Assembly (NCBI GenBank): GCA_004519485.1
Contig: CP038133.1
Span: 1,074,830 to 1,138,829 of the forward strand
DNA: 64,000 nucleotides
Origin: Nannochloropsis oceanica
Taxonomy: Eukaryota > Sar > Eustigmatophyceae > Eustigmatales > Monodopsidaceae
Reading direction: 5' to 3'
Position numbers and translations under genes: made by a program. Of the stretch, positions 11,692 through 23,184 are shown piece by piece. The stretch's first letter is position 1, and each line of letters starts with the position of its first letter. The notes below the pieces were generated by a model. It had not been told where the DNA came from. It worked only from the letters and a program-made list of their open reading frames with translations, and did not search any database.

Positions 11692-12439
11692 CAATAGCTT
11701 GACAGAGGAATGGAATGAAGAGGGAGTGAGGGAGAGAGGGCCTCTTTATGGTTGGCGACGGATTATGGGAGGTTGTAATTTTGGAGAGGGACACTAGTGT
11801 GAATTGAGAGACCAGAGGAAAGAGAGTTGTGTACACGTACTCACTACCCGCAAAGCGTTGGTTGGAATTGTGAGGGAGCAGAAAAGGCACGAAATTTAGA
11901 AACAGATGGAGAAGGAAGAGGGGGGGAGTTAGTGGAAAGGGATGGAGGCGGACGGGCAGTCCGAGGAGGGAGTCGTGGGCTGGAATTAAGAAACCAAAAT
12001 AAAGTGAAGAGAAGAGCGACCATGAAGAACAACAAATACCCGATTCTCTGGGGAGGTATCGGAAAGGAAGCGAGTGTCGAGCTCAAGGAGAGAAGAGTTC
12101 GAAAGAGGTCTTGATATTTATGAAGCCAGACAAATGAATCTAAGAAAGTAATAACCACTTTTTAATCCTTCCATGTGAGATTATATTCAAAGAGAATTCT
12201 ATTTAAAGAGAGTGGAAGAACATGAAGAGAACCAAACGCTCTTTCGTTTCGGGCAGATAACTCACACTTCCAAATTTCTTCTTGCTGAGAGCAGTCCTAC
12301 ATTCTCTCAGAATCCACCTTTCACCAGCTTCTTTTCAGCCGCGAGCAAAAGCGCAGGAAGGGTTGTCGGACCATGTACCACTTCTCCTATTGGAGAGACC
12401 AGGACGTCAGGGACTCAATGACTGCCTCGAAAATTAACA
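11692..12439. other. Convergent 3'-3' intergenic region
   Basis: About 0.75 kb between the START-domain gene and the RBR ligase gene. Moderately AT-rich toward the right; no coding signal recognised. Confidence 0.5.
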
Positions 12440-13771
12440 TTAGGACGTTTCGTAGCTCATACAGTATTCACTGATAGCCATGATCACGTAGGTGCCAAGC
12501 ACTAACACTAGCGACAAAAGATAATCAATACTCTTGGGGCAGCGCAGGAAGACCGCATGGCTCGTCTGCCCCTGGTATTGATCACAGTGTTGTGATGCAG
12601 GTTGGCCCAAAATGCTATCTTCCACTTCCACGATCGCCATAGAAATGCTGTTCAGCCGTCCTCTGATAGATCACTTTGCCCTTACGAGGGGGAAGACACA
12701 TGGTACCAGACTCACACAAGTTGTCCCTATTCCTTTCATCTTTCATCCCCGTTCTTACTACCTGCTAAATTGCATCAAAATCCACTCCATTAGGTCCCTC
12801 AAATCCTGTGAGATGATTATACACGTCTGGTACAGTATGTGGCGGTGAAACAAAATGCGGCGCATCATTTCATCTGGTCCATAGAGCAACAAGACAAAAA
12901 TCCACACTAATACAAAAGCCAAGGCCCATGCCCCAGCAATTATGATAATCAGAAGATTCACCAATGTGCGAAATGGAGGCACGGGCTGGAGATCATCATG
13001 CCACACCGCAAAGCGCATATTTAAACACTTGCACTTCCCTGCCTTTAAACCACATAACCAACAAAATTTCGTTCGACAGCGGCTGCAGACGAGGGCATTG
13101 CAACCACCCGTTTTCTCCACATGGTGTCCGCATCCAGGACAGGATTTGACAGTCTCACCTTTTCGCTTCTTCCACATGGCATAAGCCTGATCGCCAGCCT
13201 TGTCACAACCATCCTCCCCATGAGGGCCTTCGCCGCAGTTACCGCAGAATATATGTGTACAGACGGGGCACGATGCCGCTACATAGTGTCCATCATGGCC
13301 TCGCCGCGGAGCACGGGTCAGCCGCGCCACTCCCGCACAATTGGGTTGAGGACACCATCGCAATAGAGGATTTCTACCGACCTTGGCCTCCTTCACGAAT
13401 CGTAGATGCTTCTTCCACGCCTTGTGCGAGGCCAACGTCCGCAGCAGGGTTTCAGACAGGGGCGTCGTGCATCTCTCAGCGGGGCACCGAAGGGTGCCAT
13501 GACTGGTCTTTCCCTCAATGATGGACACATCCACGTAGGTCGCTAGGCAAGCAGTGCAGTAGGCGTGCCCCGAGGTGCATGAGACTTGCCCGCCGCCCAC
13601 GCTTGGCCCCTGCTTGGTCCGTGAGAAAGATAAGAAGCCCAGGCGAGGCTTGGGAGGCAAGAGCTCCAAACAGATAGGGCAGGCATTCCTTTTGTTATAT
13701 ATAGCGGCAGTAGTGAGGGGTCTGTTTATCGGCGGCGTCATGTAATTCCTACGGTAGACGTCGTGGAACAT
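12440..13771 (-). CDS. Membrane-anchored RBR (RING1-IBR-RING2) E3 ubiquitin ligase
   Basis: Two exons, 13771-12762 and 12662-12440 (410 residues). RING1 starts at CPICLELLPP (about 31-101), the IBR is rich in Cys/His (about 140-190, with SCPVCTHIFCGNCGEG), and RING2 is SCPGCGHHVEKTGGCNALVC (about 211-240). The Cys in GGCNALVC (about 224) is in the position of the catalytic Cys that carries ubiquitin as a thioester in parkin/HHARI-type ligases. After RING2 comes a hydrophobic segment (VNLLIIIIAGAWALAFVLVW) that should be a membrane anchor. Exon 2 adds a second hydrophobic segment (YLLSLVLVLGTYVIMAI), which supports the splice. Domain order resembles RNF144/RNF19-type RBRs with C-terminal membrane spans. 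Substrate and membrane unknown. The gene diverges from the two-pore channel gene. Confidence 0.85.
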
Positions 13772-14095
13772 GCTGGGTGACCTGGAAATGGGAGGTAAGA
13801 ATTGAAGCAGGGATCGGGTGAGTGCTCTGAGAAGCTGCCCGTGGGAGGATGGCTTGAGAACTTATTCAAACCTCTGGCGCATGCCTTGACATCAAAGATG
13901 AATCATATCATGCATTTAGAAGTCAGCGGTAAGAACGTGCGGCAAGGTCGTGTCTAGGTGACCGCAGGAAAGCCGCCTTTAAACGTCACAACGTGTTGTT
14001 CCTTCTCCAAGCCGTTTTAGACGTCAACAACTGGTAGGCGGGCATTTCCCCATACTACGTTCTGACAATTGCACCCACCCACATCAAAAGCAAAC
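13772..14095. promoter_or_regulatory. Divergent 5' region, RBR ligase / two-pore channel
   Basis: 324 bases between the two start codons, a probable bidirectional promoter plus both 5' leaders. No named motif seen. Confidence 0.4.
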
Positions 14096-17000
14096 ATGGA
14101 CGACGGCGACACAGTCCGGGGGCAGGCTCTCGATGTTAGCCATTCGAGTGATTATGGAACGACTTCTGGGTCTCACGGTGAGTCTGTGGAGTCATTATCA
14201 TCTTATGAAACCAGTGGCTGCTTTATGTCTTGCTTGCAAGAAAGGGCCCAGTCCCGCATGCCTTGAGTGCCACAAATGTAGTGGTATATGATGTTAGGTG
14301 CAATTGGCAGTGGTATGAGGGAACTCTCAGGAAACACTGCGCTTAAACATCGCCTATGTATTCCCACCTTGAGGCTATCTGTCCACCCCCAGCTACACTC
14401 TGGACGACAGCCAAAAGTCCTCCATATCTCACCTCGTTGACCGCTGTGACAAATCGACCTTTTCGTCTACCCTTTTAATGCCGTTTCCCGTACCTAAACC
14501 CATACAGCTGCAGCGAACATCTTCGTCGTTGACGAGGAAACCAATTCTCGTCCTATATCGCCGCTCCCAACTCCACTTTCTTCCCACCATCCCTCGGACC
14601 CGGAGCTTGGTCATCCCTTCATCACCAAGAAAATAAATGATACATCCACCACCATCCGCAAGCCTCTTCTTCGTTCATCTGCAGCTGTTCTTCCCTCCTC
14701 TCTTTCCCTTCCCCCTAGCTGCCCTTTTGTCTCCTGCCATCCTTGCCAGCAGCACAACACAAACCCGGCCTACTTCCCCGATCCCACGCAAGGACCTCAT
14801 TCAACGCCGAGCAGAAATGTGGATGTCTTTCGTGCCCTTCTCTACCTGCTGGACGGAGGAAGGAAAGAACGGTCCCACTTTCGGGATGACCCTACTGCCA
14901 TGCGCTTCTACTATTTAAGACAAAGTCATCCCTACCAAATCTGTGTCTTTGTGTCCTGTGTGCTCTATCTCTCCACATCACTCATGGAGGCTCCTGACCT
15001 CAGGGCCTATGGTCTGAGCAGGGAGGGGGGCAGAGAATGTGGGGCGAAGACGTGGTGTGAGCTGGCCTTGGCCATGGTGTGCATCTCGTTCTTTCTGGTG
15101 GACCTGTGGGTGCACTGCAAGGGTGTGGGGGTGTGGAAGACCTTTCGGTATAAGTGGACGAGGTTGTTTGTGCTGTTGTTGGCGTTTGATGTGATGGGTA
15201 TGCTCTGGCCTGTGGCGAGGGTGTTGATAGTCTCGGGCATCGTGCGGTGTTTTCCTATTGTCTATTTCAGCAGAAAAGGTGTGGGGAGGGAGGGGAAAAG
15301 GGCGAGCTGTCACGAGGGTTGACTTCGACCAACAGACTTTCACGCATTCAAGACGATGCTAACCGTCCCTTCCCTTCCCTCACCCCCCCTTTCTCCTACT
15401 AGCCCGCAACGCCACCCTGGACTACCTCCGTACCGTCCCCTCCATCCTTCAGTGGATTGCCGTGGAGTACGTGACCATCCTGGTCTTCGCCTGCTTCGGG
15501 GTTGTCTTGTTCGCCAACATCGACCAGCAAGGGATCAGTGGGCAGGACGCGTTCTTATCCTTCAAGAAGGCCTTCATCTCGCTCTATGCCCTGTCACTGA
15601 CGGTGAATGACCCGGACGTCTACCTCGTGAGTGATGAGGGATGGGGAGCGGCAGGGAGGGAAGGAGAGAGGAGAGAAGAGAGGGATGCTTACTTACCGCT
15701 CGTCAAGGATGAAGGTTATAATTTCGCTGACAAAACACATATTCCAATTTTGATATGTACCGTGGCCGTGCTGAAGGGAGGAGGGAGGGAGGGAGGCAGG
15801 GGGAGGGAGGGCAGGTGGACCACACATGAATGGTACATATTTTAAAACTTTTTTTCCTCCCTCCTTTCTTCCTTCCTTCCTTCCCTCCTTCCCTTCCTCT
15901 CCCAAGCCCTACTATCACCTGCACACCTGGAACGTCGCTCTGTTCGTGGTCTTCCTCGTTCTCTCCTTCTTCCTCCTCCATAACATCATCCTCGCCCGCG
16001 TTTTTCAGATCTACTCCTTCAAGCTCAAGGAAACGGCACTCAAGCGAAATGAGTACCGCGACGTATGTCCTCCGTGTTTCATTGCCTCCCTCCCTCCCCT
16101 CCTTCCTCCTTCCTCCTTCCTCCCTGGCTTTCGATTTCAAGCTCGGTATCACCGCGTTCGTTTCCGTAATCTCAATTTGTGAACGATATCACAACACGCA
16201 TTTAAGAAATCTCATTCTCTCCTTCCCTCCTTCAGACCGCCCTCGTCCTTGCTTTCCAATTCCTCCAGGGGAAAGACGGTCAGACCGGCACCATCAGCAG
16301 GGCGCTGGTGGCCTACATGCTGCAGCAGCTCTTGCCGTGGTACAGCCGCGAGAAGAATGCGGCCTTGATGGACTACGTGGACCGGGTCAAAAGGGAGGGA
16401 GGAAGGGAGGGAGGAAGGGAGGGAGGGAGGAAGGGAGGATAAGAACGAGAGTGCAGACTCCGAAGCATCTTTGTCGTTGCTCTTCTTCATTTCCTTGTAT
16501 AATGTATTCGTCATCCACTTCTCACTCTCCTTCCCATCCCGCCTTCCCCCCCCCTTCCAGCACATGGCTGAGGGTGGCGACAGCGCTTGCTATGACTTGG
16601 AACGCTTCTCCCTCCTCATGACGGCCGTCGGGGACGACAGACTTCACACTGTGCGGGCGACGGCCTCATACTCACGTGAGACGCAAGGGAGATTTAAGGA
16701 AAGGGAGGGAGGGATGGTGAGAAGGAGGACGAAGAAGTAAAACGCTCATATACTGCTATCACCTACACCACTACTCTGTTGGGCTGGGTTTTGACAGGGC
16801 GCACGCAGCAGCTGTTGGACTTTCTGGCGGTGTCGGAGTTCGTGCTTGCTGTTGGCATCATCGTTCAGGTTCGCCTGCGGTTCCCTCCCTCCCTCAGCCT
16901 CATATTCCCCTTGGAAATTCTGCTTTCATCCTCTTCTGTATTCCCGCCATGGCGTGAGCATGTCACTCACAGCTCTCTTTTCGTCTCCTCTTCTCCTCCC

Positions 17001-19421
17001 TCCTTCTTTCCCTCCTTCTCTTCCTCCCTCGTCAGTACTGGCACTATTTCTACAGTGTCTGGTTCTGGGGTGCCATGAGCGTCTTCCGTCTCACCTTCAT
17101 CTTGGATATGGTTTATGGTGTAAGGCAGGTGGAGAGCCTCAAGTACTACGTGAGGGTAAGGAAAGAGAGAGGGAGGGAGGGAGGGAGGGAGGAAAACGGG
17201 GACAGAAAAACACTGGAAAATTCGAAATCAGCGCCAACCACATCACATCTGCTGCTGTCAAAGGTCTTCGCTCTCTTCCTTCCCTCAAGCCGCCCTGTCA
17301 TTTCCTCCTTTACCCTCCCTCATTCTCTCCCTCATCCCTCCCCTCTCTTTCTCGCAGAGCAACACTCACAAATGCAAGCTCCTAGCCTTGACCTGCTTCT
17401 TGGTCGCGATGGGCAGCGCGGTGTTCGCCCTCTTGAGTGAGGACGGTGACGTTGCGACCTTGGAGGCGGAGCAGAGCACTAGCAAGAAGGTGGCTTCTCT
17501 CTTTTTGCTTTTGGCCAGCAGTTTCGATGTGTTTTGCCTGGCCAATCGCATCTCCGAATACGCGGCTCTCTTGAAGGTGAGGGACGGAGGGAAGGAGGGA
17601 GCGAGGGAGATATAGGTGGAGCCTAACTCTGGTTTTTTGAAAACCACCCAACCACCTGTTCTTGATCTCCCTCCCTTCTTCCCTGCTCCTCCCCCCTCAG
17701 GTGTTCAAAGACCTCCTCGTTCCCGCCTTCCTAGGCCAAGCCACAGTCATTTTCACCCTCATGCACGTCTTTTGCTACCTCGGCATGTATTTCTTCGGGG
17801 GGCGGATCGAGGCCAGCCAAGCTCATTGGGCCGCATTACCAGTTCCTGCCTCACTATATTACCTCCTCAATTTCAACACCTATCGGGAGGGGATGCTCAC
17901 ACTCTTCATGTTGGTACGCCTGGGAAAGGGAGGGAGGAGATGAGCGAGGGAAGGACGGAAGGAGGGATGGATGGGAGAGGGAGAAAAGGAGAAAGGGAGG
18001 GAAGGAGGAGATGGAGGGGGAGAGGAAGGGAGCAAGACAGCCATTTTCACTTTACTCACTCTCCTGCTCTCTCGGTTGTTTGTTGAGACAGATGGTCGTG
18101 AATAATTGGAATCTAATCTCGGAGCAGTTCGTAGCGGTGACGCACCCGGCGGCTTACGTGTATTTTATGGCCTTCCAAGTGCTCATGGTAACGGTTGCTC
18201 TGTCGGTACGTCTGCCCTCCCTCCCTCCCTCCCTCCCTCCCTCCCTCCTCCTTTCGCTTGCTCGATGTCTCCTCTCACTCTGTACGAACCCTCATCCCCT
18301 TCCGCCCTCGTTCTCTTCCTCCCTCCCTCCTTCCTCCCCTCCCTCCCCCAACAGTGTATCACATCGTTTTTCATCACTCATTTGAGTTCACAGCTTGAGG
18401 AGGAGCTGGAGAGGGAGAGGAGGAAAAAAAGTGACGAAATGGTCGAGGGGGAAGAAGGGTATGAGGAAGGGGGTGGCGGAGGAAGGAGGAGGTTGCCAAG
18501 AAAGTTGAGGTGGGGGGCATGGGGAGGGAGGAGGGGAAGAAGCAAGGAGAGGGTAGGAACGGAGGGAAGGGGGGAGGAAGAAAGAAGAAATAGCACGGGC
18601 CGCGGGGGCGAGGAGGAGGAGTTCGAGCCAGGTCTCAAGGAAGCGACGGGTGGGGGCCCTGCCTCGTCCTCCCTTTCCTCCTCCATTCCTACCCCCTTGC
18701 CTTTGCCTGCCCGCCCGACGCGTTTTCGAATGGAGAAGCGGGTCACCAGCGGCGGCTTGGTCCTTCGGAACGAGCAGCCAGTGGCCGCAGTCCAGTATCG
18801 GCGCCTGCTGGACATCATGGTGAGGGAGAAGGGGAGGAAGTCCGGGTACTGCTTCGTCAAGGAGAAGCGGCACAAGGTAGGGAGCGAGGGAAGGAGGGAG
18901 AGAGGGAGCGAGGGAGGGAGCGAGGAAGCGAGGGAGGGGCGGTTTTTATTCCCCCTTTCCGTCAAATTGTGGGTGATTCATGTGATCCCTTAGCATCCTT
19001 CCCTCTGTCTCTGTCCCTCTCCAACCAGTCCCAACGCGAGATCATCCAGCGCAGCCATTCCTTTGCGCGGATCACACAGCCTTATCCCGATATTGAATCG
19101 AGGATATTACAAATGTGCGAGGAAATGTCCATGAAAGAGAAGAAATTGAGGAAGCCGTTGAGGGATGACGAAGGCTTGATTGACTTTTCGCGCTCTTCTT
19201 CTTTTTCTTCTGATCCTACCGTAGGGAAGGAGGGAGGGAGGGGGAGGGAAGGGAAGCTGGAGGAGGAGGAAGAGGAGGAAGATGGGGCGGTGAAGGCGTG
19301 TGTGGTGGTGCCGGGCGCTTTCCCCCACCCTTTGGAGGAGGCCAAGGCACTGCATGTGCGAGTGTATTTACTGACTGAGGGGGAGGCGAGCCTCGCTTAC
19401 TGCCAGATCCAGGAAGAATGA
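14096..19421 (+). CDS. Two-pore (TPC-type) voltage-gated cation channel
   Basis: Thirteen exons: 14096-14177, 14508-15278, 15403-15626, 15907-16062, 16236-16385, 16561-16675, 16798-16868, 17036-17155, 17358-17576, 17701-17913, 18092-18205, 18355-18876, 19029-19421; all phases fit, giving 1049 residues. Two six-helix domains are visible. The first pore reads LTVNDPDVYLPYY, close to the TPC filter SNNPDVW; the second reads VVNNWNLI, close to the GNWQ filter. S6 of domain I is VALFVVFLVLSFFLLHNIIL. S4 segments have few regularly spaced Arg, so strong voltage sensing is uncertain. TPCs are Ca2+/Na+ channels of vacuoles and endolysosomes; the location here is inferred. The cytosolic tail is long, acidic, Glu/Gly-rich and partly encoded by GGGA-like repeats. 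One donor (16386, gtcaaa) is weak. Confidence 0.85.
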
Positions 19422-19902
19422 CGACAGGATTAATATTGGAAAGAAGTACGATGAAGTGAGAGGGGGTGGTGGTAGAGGTGTGTGGGCGAGTCCGTTTGGG
19501 AGGGAGGGAAGGTGAGAGGGAGAGGGAGTGATGGCACACAAACGAGATAAGGTACCAACATTGGCATGGATCTTAAAACAAATTGAAAACGCGAGATATT
19601 AGCAAGATGTTAATCTTGTAAGATATTGAAGTCAGTCAACTCAAATACTGATCTAGTAAGGTATTGATATCTTGATACATGGGCATAGAAATATATATTG
19701 ATGTAGTGAGGTGGTGGTGTATCGTGTTTGGTTGTGATAAGATGATGTAGTAATGGAGTGATATACAAAGTCCAAGAACCCAAGGAAATGATAAAATCAA
19801 ACTCGACGATCCAAATTTTAAATCATTGCTTGTCCCCCTTCTACTCCTTCTTCACATTTTGTCTAAATTCTTTTTTTCACTTCTTATGTATATCCTAATG
19901 TA
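19422..19902. other. Convergent 3'-3' intergenic region, AT-rich
   Basis: About 480 bases. It includes AT-rich sequence (19560-19850) with several gatattga/taagatattga-like words repeated loosely between about 19600 and 19680. Probably 3' untranslated regions of both genes. Confidence 0.45.
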
Positions 19903-20792
19903 TCAAAATTCTATCATCCCTCCTCCCACGGTGCCTCCTCCCCCTCCCCCTCCGTCCTTGAGCTCAAGCCAGCGATTGAAATACCGACAAGCCGCGGGCG
20001 AGATCTCTCCGCCCTCCTCACACTGCGCTTGGACAGGGCATCGGCCACAGGGAAAGTCGGTGAAGTGATTCAAGGGCGTCACGTGCCGTGAGACCTTATA
20101 GCAGGGGCCGCCGTCGGGGGTCTGTAAGGGAGGGGGGGGAAGGGGGAAAGAAAGAATGTGTGGGGAGGATGGTAGGCACCGAGAGAGGGGGAGGGAGAGA
20201 AGGAGGAGGACTGGAGAGGAAACGGAGAAGGCGAAGACGACGCCGAATGGGGGAGGGAGGAAGGGAGGAAAAGACGGCGAAGAGACACGTACGTGGAGGG
20301 CACCCAAAACGCCGCTGCGGACGGGCTCTATTTTCATGTCGTAGGCCAGGCTGTTAATGATCAGCTGCACTTCCTCTGCAGCGAGCTCCACCTGTCAGGT
20401 CGGGGCAGGAAGGGAGGGAGGGAGGGTAAGAACAAAAAGCATCGATGCTCCGCACATACACCCTCCCTCCTGACCGCCCGCCCTCCCTCCCTCCATCCCT
20501 CCCTTCCTGCCTCCCTGCCTCCCTACCTTCGAGACCCCGGATGTGCGGACGTAGTCACTAATGGCTGCGAGGGAGGGGGGCTTGCGCTGCTGCTTGATGA
20601 ACATGTAGATAGCCCGAGAGAGCTCCTCGATAAACTCGTGGTCAAACTCGTGCTCCGTGTACCTGGAGGGAGGGAGGGAGCGAGGGAGGGAGGGAGGGAG
20701 GGAGGGAGGGAGGGAGAGGAAAACGTGAGAAGTGAGAGGATTGTGTGTTTCCTATTGCTCACGTGGCCAAAATCACACCCTCCCTCCCTCCC

Positions 20793-20849
<57 letters not shown>

Positions 20850-22283
20850 GCATACCATGGCCCGCCGGTGATTTCCTTGGCGGGTTCGAGGTCGAAAAGG
20901 AGGTAGAGCTTCCGAGTCTTGCTGCTGATGGACGAGGTGCTCTTGATCAGCTGCCGCGACTCCAAATTCTTCAGAATCTTCTTCAGGGCCTGTGGCGAGG
21001 AGGGAGGAAGGAAGACAGGGAGGGAAAGAGAGAACATTGGAGATAGCGGGATAAATGTACGGGACGAGAAAAAAAGAAATGATGCCATCTTTGCCCACCT
21101 GCCTAACTACACTCCCCTACCCTCTCACCCTCACCCTCCCTCCCTCTCTCCCTGCCTCCTCCCTCCCTGCCTCCCTGCCTGTCTTTCTCACCGGCTGTTG
21201 TAACGACGTCTGGGACCGGATGTCTTTGTGCCAGATCCCCTTGTTGCCCGCCTTTTCCACCACCTGATACACCAACAGCTGCTCCGCGCTAAGGAATGGA
21301 GACGAAGGATGAAGGGGGGGAGGGGAAGGAAGAGAGGGAGGAAATGAGGGGCGGGCGGACGGTGAGACAACAAGCCAGTGACATGGCCGTCGAGGAAGAC
21401 GCTAGGATCTTGCTTTTGCCATCCTTCCCTCCCTCCGGGATCCGCTTACCCTAGGTTTTTCATCTTCTCGGCCAGGTTGGGGTCCATGGCTTGGTAGACC
21501 AATTCGTTCCGCTCTGTCTTCATGCAGCGGATGCGGTTCTGGGGGGGGGGGGGAGAGAAAGCCAAACGAGTGGGTTTGAGTGTATGAGGAGGGCCGTTTA
21601 CCTCTTTTTGCAACTCCTTCGAACTTGACTGGCAAGCCCTTCAACACCATGCAAGCTCTACCTCTCCTGCCTACCTCACCACTATCCCTATCCCTTATCT
21701 TCTTTCCTCCTGCCTCCTTACCTCGGCAAGACAACTGTTAATGATCGGCACCAGCTGCAAGTATCGCTCAGCAAAATGTTTTCGTAGTTGCTCGTCGCGC
21801 AGTCCCTGGTGGGTAGTGGAGCACAGGAGATTGGGAAGGAGGGAGGGACAGGAAGGGGGGTGAACGCTAGAGCCAAGCTGTAGAAACAAGCGCACACACA
21901 CCCTACCCCTCCCTACCTCCGCCTTCTTACCTCGGCATGGTTAAGGCATAACGATAAAAACTCGTCTCTCAGCAGGATCACACCCTCTCCCCCTCCGCCG
22001 CCTCCTCCTCCTCCTCCTGCCGTAGACCCTCCTCCCGTCGTTGCCATTGCTCTGGTGGTGATGCTGCTGCTACTGGTGCTGCTGCCCCCAGCTTTGGCGC
22101 TGATAGCTTCCCCTACGCCTGTGGGGGGGTATATGCATGCACGAAATGTATGTGAGGCGTCGCGTGGTGATGATGGGTCTTGATATCTGTTTGATGGTGT
22201 ATATGAGGGAGTAGGGGAGGTCGAAAAGAGCCGTTGTCAACTTTTGCCTCTTCACCTTGATTTTCAATGGCATTGCTCGACAT
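19903..22283 (-). CDS. POLR3F: RNA polymerase III subunit RPC34 (RPC6, POLR3F)
   Basis: Nine exons: 22283-22256, 22118-21931, 21805-21722, 21538-21450, 21288-21192, 20989-20856, 20662-20527, 20391-20293, 20121-19903; phases fit, giving 357 residues. The winged-helix signature GNKGIWHKDIRSQTSLQQ followed by LKKILKNLESRQLIKSTSS is diagnostic of RPC34. The acidic EHEFDHEFIEELSRAIYMF block and the Cys-rich C-terminus (GRCPVQAQC, EGGEISPAACRYFNRWLE) match the family. RPC34 is part of the TFIIE-like RPC3-6-7 subcomplex that opens promoters with TFIIIB; the C-terminal cysteines fit the Fe-S cluster reported in the human subunit. A Gly-rich insert in exon 2 is a lineage-specific oddity. The extreme C-terminus adds Gly repeats after the family end. 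It shares a 181-base 5' gap with the next gene. Confidence 0.92.
20792..20850. repeat. (CTGT)n microsatellite in RPC34 intron 6
   Basis: About 15 tandem CTGT units. On the transcript this is (CAGA)n starting a few bases after the donor of the intron between exons 6 and 7. Confidence 0.95.
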
Positions 22284-22464
22284 TTTCGCATGCTATGGAC
22301 GTCTCTTCAGCAGCAAAACAATTACAAGGGTACAAATAGAGTATATTGACGACCAAAATCACTTCTTACACTCATTTAGCCACCTTTAGACAGCGCATTT
22401 TTCACACCACAAGCGACATCGTGCGCTTGCGTACGCTCCAAGGCCCTAAAGTACCACGAGCAAA
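22284..22464. promoter_or_regulatory. Short divergent promoter region, RPC34 / small unknown gene
   Basis: Only 181 bases separate two ATG codons pointing outward, so transcription of both must start within or very near it. No TATA-like or other named element identified. Confidence 0.4.
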
Positions 22465-22968
22465 ATGTTCGCATCGCCAGCGGCTGCGACCGCACGCAGG
22501 ACAAACAACAACAACCAAGACGATGATTTTTATGAAGATGCATGGGCAAGTGAGGTTCTGGGTACAATCGCACGGGCCAGGGCTCACCTCGACCAAAAGC
22601 AGCAAGAGGCGGTGGACAGGAGGACAAGGCAAAGGACGGCACCAAAAGTAAAAGACGTCTCACAAGAAAAGGACACAGCAGACGCATTAGGAAAGGACCC
22701 AAATTTAACAATGTCAACATTACAAAGCGACGTCAGCTCGCGGTCGACCACGAAGCCAAGCATTACACTCCCACAGCGGCCCACATCGCCGCCCCAACAC
22801 TGTCAAGCGCTTTCCACCACCCCTCCTCCTTCCCTTCCACCCTCTCCACCTTCCTTCCTCCTCTCTCCACTTGACAGTCGCAGACAGGGAGGGAACCTCC
22901 TTCCCACCGCCCTACCTCCACCCTTACCTCGGAAGCTCCTACCTTCTCTGTCAAAGCTCCCTCATTAA
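22465..22968 (+). CDS. Small hydrophilic protein of unknown function
   Basis: 167 residues from an ATG, no intron needed. The N-terminal third has an acidic and aromatic stretch (QDDDFYEDAWASEVLGTIA) followed by a helical, Gln/Lys/Arg-rich region. The last third is Ser/Pro-rich and partly encoded by CCT/CCTCC repeats, so its tail could instead be an intron 3' end. I recognise no family. It is supported as a gene mainly by its position opposite RPC34 and by the non-repetitive first 110 residues. Confidence 0.45.
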   Translation: MFASPAAATARRTNNNNQDDDFYEDAWASEVLGTIARARAHLDQKQQEAVDRRTRQRTAPKVKDVSQEKDTADALGKDPNLTMSTLQSDVSSRSTTKPSITLPQRPTSPPQHCQALSTTPPPSLPPSPPSFLLSPLDSRRQGGNLLPTALPPPLPRKLLPSLSKLPH

Positions 22969-23184
22969 ATTGAAGCACTTACGTACAACAATACCAAATA
23001 AAAATCGGGAATAGAAAATTATCACCGACCACAATTACACCTTTCATTCTTCTGGTAGCGTTTTTGTATTTCAGGAGAGTCTATACCTTTTTTTTCTTCT
23101 TCTTCTTTGTTCGCCTCTTGTCTCTTCTGCAGTACCCCGTGCCCTCCCTCCACCCCTCCCTCCTTTCCCTCCCTTCCTCCCTCT

